Below, piece after piece: positions 57,012 to 64,000 of a stretch of 64,000 nucleotides of DNA. Made by a program: the position numbers and the translations under genes. Position 1 is the stretch's first letter. Each line of letters starts with the position of its first letter. The notes below the pieces were generated by a model. The model was not told the DNA's origin. It was given only the letters and a program-made list of their open reading frames with translations, and ran no database searches. Source of the DNA: Galaxea fascicularis (Eukaryota > Cnidaria > Anthozoa > Scleractinia > Euphylliidae); assembly GCA_948470475.1 (NCBI GenBank), contig OX419340.1:22744067-22808066 (forward strand), written 5' to 3'.

Positions 57012-57490
57012 GCCTAATCAAGATGTAAGCCTGCGTGAGCCCAAGCCCAACATCGTAACCCAGCAATGCGTTGTTTATTTGTTCAAGTGTGACCTGTGTG
57101 ATGCAGGTTATGTTGGGTATACAAAGGGCGACCTTCACACGCGCGTTGAGGGACACCGTCAAAAGGCGTCATCAATCTGCAAGCATTACTACAAAGAACA
57201 TAACACTGCTGTTCCGAACAATTTCTTAGCACGCTTCATTGTAATCAAGAAATGCATGAACAAATTTGACTGCCTTGTTAATGAAATGCTGTGTATTCAA
57301 GAGCTTAAACCAACATTGAATGTGCAGTCCGATTCTCTTCGTGCTAAAGTATTCAAGTAATTAGCTTGCCGCTATGTTATGCAAATTCGCTTCAACTTAG
57401 CCTTTTTACAAACCGCTTTTTATCATTAATTATGTAACCTTGATAATGGCGCAAGATGCACCGAAACGTTGGTTCCTATCACTCATATTT
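57000..57490 (+). pseudogene. Penelope-like element, 3' fragment on the plus strand
   Basis: This fragment has the same GIY-YIG domain (57079-57360: CDLCDAGYVGYTKGDLHTR, then SSICKHYYKEHN) and the same tail as the minus-strand copy, so 55983-56480 and 57000-57490 form a long inverted repeat. Both copies are truncated at their 5' ends and joined there. Confidence 0.85.
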
Positions 57491-57773
57491 CTAGACTGCG
57501 AGCAATCTCTCTTTTGCTTGAAAATCCGTAGGGAAAATGAGCGTGACGGCATGCATGACATATGAGCCGCGAGTGGAGAAGCCGTGAGCCGCGAGTAGCG
57601 TGGGCGTCGGAAGACGAGCGAAAAGAGAGACTGCACTGGTTTCATACAACGATTTGGATGCTACTTTGACAGGTCGCATCATTTACACTTCGACAGTTTT
57701 GACAGTTTTGAATATGGTACTCCGGTGTCAAATTATTTTTCGCAGGAAACTGAATTTTCATTTGCAAGATGCC

Positions 57774-60700
57774 ATGAGTGGTGCTACGCCGAAGAAGCCT
57801 GTTTTGGGCAGGGCTAAAAAAGAAATAACAATCAGCCGTCAGTGGCTGACTTTTGTCGTCTGTGCAAGTGTTCGTTTAAGACGGTTTATGGGAATTTTCC
57901 CTCGAAAAGCACGTCCAGCAAACTATCCAAAGACCCACAGCCAAAGGCGTCGTACATCAGTACGGAAAATATTTTTAATACGTCCTGTGGAAATGGTGAA
58001 GAAAGAGATTCTCTCAAATCAATTTTCGACAAGCTTGAGTTTACAGCATTGCAAAGTAACTCACTTTCACCTCGTATGTGCCGAAAATGTGCCACAAAGT
58101 GAGAAACGCGGAGCCTGTCATCGAGTTAATTCGAAAAGAACTGAACCGATCACACCATTTATTTGAACGTGACCAGCAAGAAGAGAGCCTAGACCAGGAC
58201 AAGGAAAGTGTCGAGAAAGAAGGGAGGTTCAAAAGAATGTCTAAATCGCCGCACGGCTCACAGAAGCATAAAGTCTCCAGGATCGTGAGAAATGATCTCG
58301 AACCTAGTAAAGAAAAACGACCGGCACTGGCTCGGAGATCACTAGCAATGGAAAACAAAGTAGATGTTCGTGAGCACATGTTGCGGGACAAAATGGTTGA
58401 AGAACTGACGTTAGAAAGCGAAGTTCCGTCAAAGAGAAAGGCTTCCATGAAAGTCATCGTTTCTGATTCACGATTGACCATCAGAACACCTAAAAGCAGT
58501 ATCGCTTCGAGCCTAATCAAGCACATTTTGCTGCACATATGGCAGCAAGTCGTGAACACGCTATTCAAAGTCGAGGAAGCCCTTCCTCATCTACAAGATG
58601 CTTTGATGAAAGCGGTGAACCGAGAATTCAAGTGGTTTTGCCACTCCAGCTCCACGCTAACCATGAAATCGCCCGAAGAAATTATGAAGTTTACCAACAA
58701 AGCTCTATTGAACGAAGCATTGAGGAAATGCCCAATTTATTATTCCTGTATTTTGGGTACCGCAGGATTAATCAGGAAGAAAAAAGAAATGGATTGGAAG
58801 ACGGTCAACGCCACGGCTGCTGCTACCGCTGTATTAGCTAGGAAAAGAAATTCCCAAATGTCAGCATTTGCTTACCGGATGTCATCAATCCTTCTTCACA
58901 GTGGCGCAAAAAGTGCAGATTTCACCAGACTCAACCGCCTCGGAATCTGTATGTCTCATCAGGAGACGGTACGAAAGCAAAAGGAAATGGGAGAATCCTT
59001 CGATGCTCGCGTTCTTCAATGGAAAGAGGCGGCCGAAAAGGAGAAAGCGACTAATAATGTCCAAGCGAATCCATGCAGTAGTACATCCAGTGTCTCAATG
59101 GAGGTTGAAGATATCGCGCAGCCAACAACTTTCAAGCATTACAGGTACTTAAGAACTGGAATACTTAAGGTATTGGCCAGTGCTTTTTCACTTTATTTTT
59201 AAAAAAATTTACGTTCAATTAGAGTAAGCTGCACTAATGATTTACAATGTTTATAGCATGCGACTTCCGTGGAAACAAGTGTAGTTTTATGGAGAGCTTA
59301 AAGTTTCATATTCAGGGCTGAGATATATTTATTATGTTAAAATATTTTCCAACTTTTTCTTCACATCTAATGTACTAGGTTGTGATAAATTTATACTGAT
59401 GGGAATAACAGTTTTTAACTATCGTGTATTTATAGTTATATATTTCTAGATTTATGAAAACAGTGTCAAAGAATTCATGCCTTAACCAGACATTCTTTTG
59501 TCGCCAAAGCTGACAATACAAAAATAAAAAAAGAAAGCAAGTCTTTTTCCTGTCACTCGTTATCTTCCTTTTTTAACTGTCCTTTCCCAATTTTTTTCTC
59601 TTTTTTTGGAGGCTGTCTTTAGGAGTTGTGAAAGCAGAGTGAAATATGGGTGATTTGGCACAAATTTAATGACATAAATCCAGTCATATTTACAATTTTA
59701 TATATAGATGTGACATGTGAATGAATCATGATATTTTTACACACTATTTGCAACTCTAACAAGAAATGAGGTTGCTATTCCTGCTCTGACTAAAACCAGT
59801 ACGTCAGTCTTTGCTTAAGAATTAGGCTCACAAAACATGCAAAGTTGTTTCATCAGATGAGAGTAACATACTGGTTATTTGGGGAAACTGTTTTTTTTTC
59901 CTGTTAGGCTGGTAACTGATAATATTGATTTGAGTGTCAAAGCTCGAATTCAAACCAAGCAGCACTCAAACCAGTCCATCCATTGGACCCATCAGTATGC
60001 TGTTCGGGATAGGGTACCTACCAATGGTAATCTTGAGGAGCACAAACCACAGTGTCCACTTCAAGTTCTTGAGTTAAAGAAGATTCTCCCAACTGCTGAT
60101 GTGCAGAATGCATTTAAGGATGACTGTACAGTGCTGGTGAGCCGTGTGATTACCAGATTTTTATCCGAGTTTCACTATCTGAAGGATACTACTATCCACC
60201 ACATTCCTCATGCATTTTCACAAGAACAGAGGGAGAAGTCTGAAGTTGTAAGTGTTTTTGGTAACAATAATAACTAGGCCATTTCCAAATTATCTTTAAC
60301 CTCTTTCTCAAAGCGATTCTTGGTGTTTGTCGTTTCTTTTATGAAAATGAGATTTCATTCACATGCAAATTGAACACATTTTCATATGAATGGTTGTTTG
60401 ATAGAGAGGCTAAATGTGACCAGGAAATGGTACAGTCTAAGGATCAAACATGATATTAGTAAAGTAATTGATACCTTCATTCGATCAGATATTGAAAGTA
60501 TGCCACCCAAGTCACCTTCATTCGAGCAGATATTGAAAGTATGCAACCCGAGTCACAGACATCGTTTTGTATGAAATTTACGATGGTGTATTTTGAAGTG
60601 AAACACTCCTACTTAAACGATATTAGCCAATATATAAATATATGCATTGGGGGGGGGGGGGGCAAAGGATTTGTTTGTCAATGAATATTTACTGTCCAAC

Positions 60701-63700
60701 CCACCCAAACAATTCACTAGTACAGCATAGGTATTAAGCTCTGAACATTCCTCCTATTCTGTGTTTTTAATTTCCTTTAAAAGTGTATGCTTGGTCTTCA
60801 ATTTCTCAATCCAAATGTTGCTGGGGAGATGGCACAATTACTTATTTGCAACCAGGAGAAGTATGTTCCAACAGTTGGGAGTGGTGAAACTAGAAAGTTG
60901 CTTGATTCCATATTTTTTGATGGAGACCAGCTCACAGAAGAAAGGGCACGCAACTCTCAATTGATATTCAAAGATGGGGACAATGACGTCGATAGACTAG
61001 AGGGTTTGCAGCCAGTTCATGCGGATTGGCATGCCAAGGTCAATCTATACCAGGTAATGTCCATTAAAACCCCACCCGACCCTTCCTTATTGAGTACCTG
61101 CTGTTTTCTTTTTGGTAGCCAACATCAGAACATGGACTTGAGGAACAGACTAAGAAATAGGTTGGCAGTAGAAGTTTTTATCTTACCCTAATTGAGGAAA
61201 TGTGTCATTATACTTACTCAGATGCATTATGTATACCACTGCTGCTGAATAGTACTTGCTCAAAATGGCCTGGAAATTTTGTATACCCAAGAGATGTGGG
61301 CAAAGAAATCTCAGAGATATTCTAATTGATCTGCCAGTAACTTAGAAACAGAGGCTGCAGCATTTAGGTCATTACAATTATAAAAGTCTTTTTGTTGTGC
61401 CTGCTTGATAACTAGAGTTGTGTAAGGTTAAATAATTCTTCACACATAACAATATTCTCTTACCAGATTGAATACAAGACCTTTTTTAATGAAAGTTCTG
61501 CTAGTGACCTTGGCACCACTTGTGCATTGAACTGGCAAGATTAATGCAAAAAGAGGTCCGGAAAAAGATTTCAATGCATATCGAGAGTTTCATGACAGGG
61601 AACTACAATCTCACATCCTGGCGTCCTTTATGGTCTTTGCAGGAATGAAGAAGCAAACAGGTAAAAAAATTCACTGACAGATGTTTTTCATTTGTAGTCA
61701 CAATGCAGCAAAGGCAATCCTGTAATAAATTATCTATTAATAATAAGTTTTAATGTAATGGTCAGGCCAACTATCTAGTTGAACAGTTTATAGTGTTCTT
61801 CTATTCATGTGCAGTATTTTTAATTAATTAATCAATGTAGCCAAATATATAATCAAATGTAAGTCAATTTCTTGATTGTGTTTACCATTGAAATGGTATG
61901 TACCATTTCACTTAATGTACCCTTCACTCTTGTTTTTCCCTTATTTACTTTCATAGACAAGCCAGCCAACCTGGGGGAAATGCCAAATCCAGCTGAACCT
62001 GCTCTTCTGAGGAGGGAGTGGCTTTACAAACATATCCAGAAATACCTCGAGGAGTTTGTGTTTGATCAGACCCTGCCTACAGTTAGTGACAACGTTGACC
62101 GATTACATCAGAATAAGAAGGAGGGTTACAAGTGCAGGTATCCTGGTTGTGACAAATCCTACATTGCCCATCCTTGGAGAGTTAGGTTAGTAACAAGTAA
62201 TAAAAGTCAAGCACCAAATCTGATTAACCAATGAAATTTTACTACCTAGCTAATGCTAGCCAATCAAAACCAAGGAAAAAATGTAAGCAGGTTTCCCAGC
62301 TACAGCTACATAGGGAACAAAGATGGACGAAATTAGCAATAAATTGCAATAAATATTCCTTAAACAGAGTTTCATGCATTTTGTTATTGAGACAATTAAT
62401 TGGTAATAGGACTGAGTGGAGTACAATTCAGGGGTAATCGTGCTCGTAACTTCAAATCGGCCTTGCGCTGCACGCTCGGCCGATTTGAAATTACTCGCCT
62501 GATTACTCCCTAAATTGTACTCCACTCAGTCCTATTACCATTACTTATTATTATTATTACGATGTTGCTATCACTGCATTATTGCTCTGCAGTCAAATGT
62601 AAAGCATTTTATTCATCACCCTTGACTGTTAAACACCACTATTGAAAATTTGCCTAGCCTCAATGTTACGACCATATACTGTAATCCCCTCTTATCTTTG
62701 CTGTATTTCTTTTGTCCAACAGACATGAAGTTGAAAAACATGGTTTACAACACCCTGAATGGGACAAATCTGATGATCGTGATCCAGAGGGTTATTATTA
62801 CTGCAAGGCTGGTTGTGGTCTTGTCTTCAGAACAATCCCAACAAGAAAAGAGTAAGTTAAAAATATACAATTTATATGTTATAATAGTGGTAGCATCATA
62901 TTAAATTTGCTTACCCCTATCCCCTTCTTCCCCCAAACCCTTTATACAAATTAGAACTTTTGTTTTTATTTAAAGATCAAGCCGCCTGCCACACAATAAA
63001 GTCATTTTGTTTCCACAAAAGTAAACTTAATTTGGTTACCTCCCACCCACATAGGTCTATAAAAACTTCTCAATGTTTCGGTTTCTGTGTTTAAGGCATG
63101 AGAGACGGAAACATGAAGACTTTATTCCAATGGAAGTAGACGAGGCTGAGGAAGAAAGGAAGGAAGATCACATTTTCAATTATCATCGCGCAAAACTCAT
63201 CTTTGGTCTCATATTGACTGATTTCAATGATGCTGTCAAGGAAGGGGAACGCCTTATGTGCCTGTACAAGATTGTTCTCCCTATTTATAAAGTGAATGGG
63301 TGTACGAAATACAGCTACACAGTTCTTCTTCTGCCACAATCTTTAGCTTTTAGACTAGTTTGGAACCGTTTCTTCAACATCATGGGAAAGCTAGGGCACA
63401 ACATTTCCCTTGATCACCGTATGGAAATGTTTATTAAACTTCTGAAAACGTTTCTGAAGGGGCTGGGGTCAAATCTTACAGAAGAAAGCGCACAGCGGGT
63501 GGCAAGATGCCTGAACACGTTAGAGGCAATCATGGAATCCCTAGATAAAGAATGTCACATCAACCAAAACGAGAGTAATAGAACTGGCAAAGGTCAAGAG
63601 GAGGCAGTTTCTCAAATTGTCGAAGATCTAATTAACCAATCTGCTTTTGTTAAAGTTCCTGGTAGGCATGGTTATCCAAATTTTCCAAAGTTTAGTGGTA

Positions 63701-63786
63701 ACCTAATTGAGAAGCTTGACTACCGTGATTTTTATTCTTGGATCAAGGATAAATTGGCTGCCTGGTCAAAAGTATATGAGGCATGA
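57774..63786 (+). pseudogene. DUF6589 / C2H2 zinc-finger gene, seven exons, three frame breaks
   Basis: Exons 57774-59144, 59908-60247, 60784-61053, 61467-61660, 61957-62185, 62723-62851 and 63095-63786 have GT-AG borders and agreeing phases. The N-terminus is lysine-rich, then CRLCKCSF ... RMCRKCATK looks like a ZAD-type zinc module. A long helical part follows (SAFAYRMSSILLHSGAKS, LNRLGICMSH). The DUF6589-like domain spans exons 2-4 (IHWTHQYAVRDRV, LGLQFLNPNVAGEM, GDNDVDRLEGL). Exons 5-7 encode two C2H2 fingers, CRYPGC...HEVEKH and CKAGC...HERRKH, each with its histidine part in the next exon, then a helical tail. Single-base frame breaks near 57840, 58096 and 61545 interrupt the frame. DUF6589 genes are abundant, transposase-like genes of unknown function in cnidarians. 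Confidence 0.7.
62401..62540. repeat. Hairpin element in intron 5 of the DUF6589 gene
   Basis: A 140-bp inverted repeat with arms starting TGGTAATAGGACTGAGTGGA and meeting around GGCC-TTGCGCTGCACGCTC-GGCC. The arms are nearly perfect. It resembles a small foldback MITE and has no coding capacity. Confidence 0.85.
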
Positions 63787-64000
63787 GCGTAACAGTGGAA
63801 TCCCATTATTTCTTACTAATCGTAATCGTCCTGCAAAGCAAAAGTTCATTTTCTTTACAATTTGCCCCACTCGAACACTGTTATTTCACTCCCTGTCTCA
63901 AAACAATATTTATTTGTTTGTTTACCTTGGGGAAATGAGAAATTGTAATTCTGGTTTGTAAAAAAATCAATTGATTGTAAATCATGTTGTGTAAAGAATG

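Noticed and set aside
58539..58841. Alternative frame in exon 1 of the DUF6589 gene
   Set aside because: The main frame is continuous here and carries the family-like helical text; the alternative frame is Ser/Arg-rich shadow.
62256..62525. 89-codon minus-strand protein in intron 5
   Set aside because: Most of it is the hairpin element read through; no domain or splice signals.

Overview
The window is eukaryotic: AT-rich intergenic DNA, GT-AG introns whose phases agree between neighbouring exons, tRNA-derived SINEs, and BEL/Pao, Penelope-like, Tc1-like, foldback and hAT-like elements. The mix of families (BEL/Pao, Penelope-like elements with a GIY-YIG domain, DUF6589- and DUF7869-like genes, SINEs with a shared tail) fits a cnidarian, most likely an anthozoan such as a stony coral. 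That assignment is inference from family content, not a proven identification.

Layout. 0.3-3.4 kb: a plus-strand reading frame broken only by stop codons, then a minus-strand multi-exon gene fragment. 5.5-7.9 kb: a minus-strand F-box/leucine-rich-repeat gene split by a 1.6 kb foldback-type element carrying a SINE. 9.2-11.0 kb: a decayed DUF7869-like gene. 11.9-15.7 kb: a decayed BEN-domain gene with a foldback element in its last intron. 17.5-29.4 kb: a three-deep nest in which a Tc1-like transposon sits in an LTR of a BEL/Pao element, which itself sits in the RNase H region of an older BEL/Pao element. 29.9-31.0 kb: a ZNF862-like, hAT-derived relic. 31.3-32.1 kb: a TTAA-flanked terminal-inverted-repeat element. 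33.5-34.0 kb: a possible small two-exon gene. 35.2-36.6 kb: a Penelope-like tail and a recent tandem duplication. 38.0-42.1 kb: LINE and Helitron-like scraps and a DUF7869-like gene whose two halves lie on opposite strands.

45.2-49.8 kb holds the most interesting locus: a GC-rich six-exon minus-strand gene of no family I recognise. Its splice phases all agree, it has a TATA box close to the start codon, and the protein opens with a consensus PCNA-interacting (PIP-box) motif.

52.5-54.4 kb: two elements with CTGTC ends embedded in TA microsatellite DNA. 54.6-55.9 kb: a DUF4218/tnp2-type transposase fragment. 56.0-57.5 kb: two Penelope-like copies joined 5' end to 5' end. 57.8-63.8 kb: a seven-exon DUF6589/C2H2 zinc-finger gene with correct splice phases but three single-base frame breaks.

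Most coding DNA here is selfish or transposase-derived. The only clearly host-type gene is the F-box/LRR gene, and it is interrupted. Several otherwise well-preserved genes carry isolated one-base breaks, so either recent pseudogenisation or indel errors in the assembly must be considered throughout.
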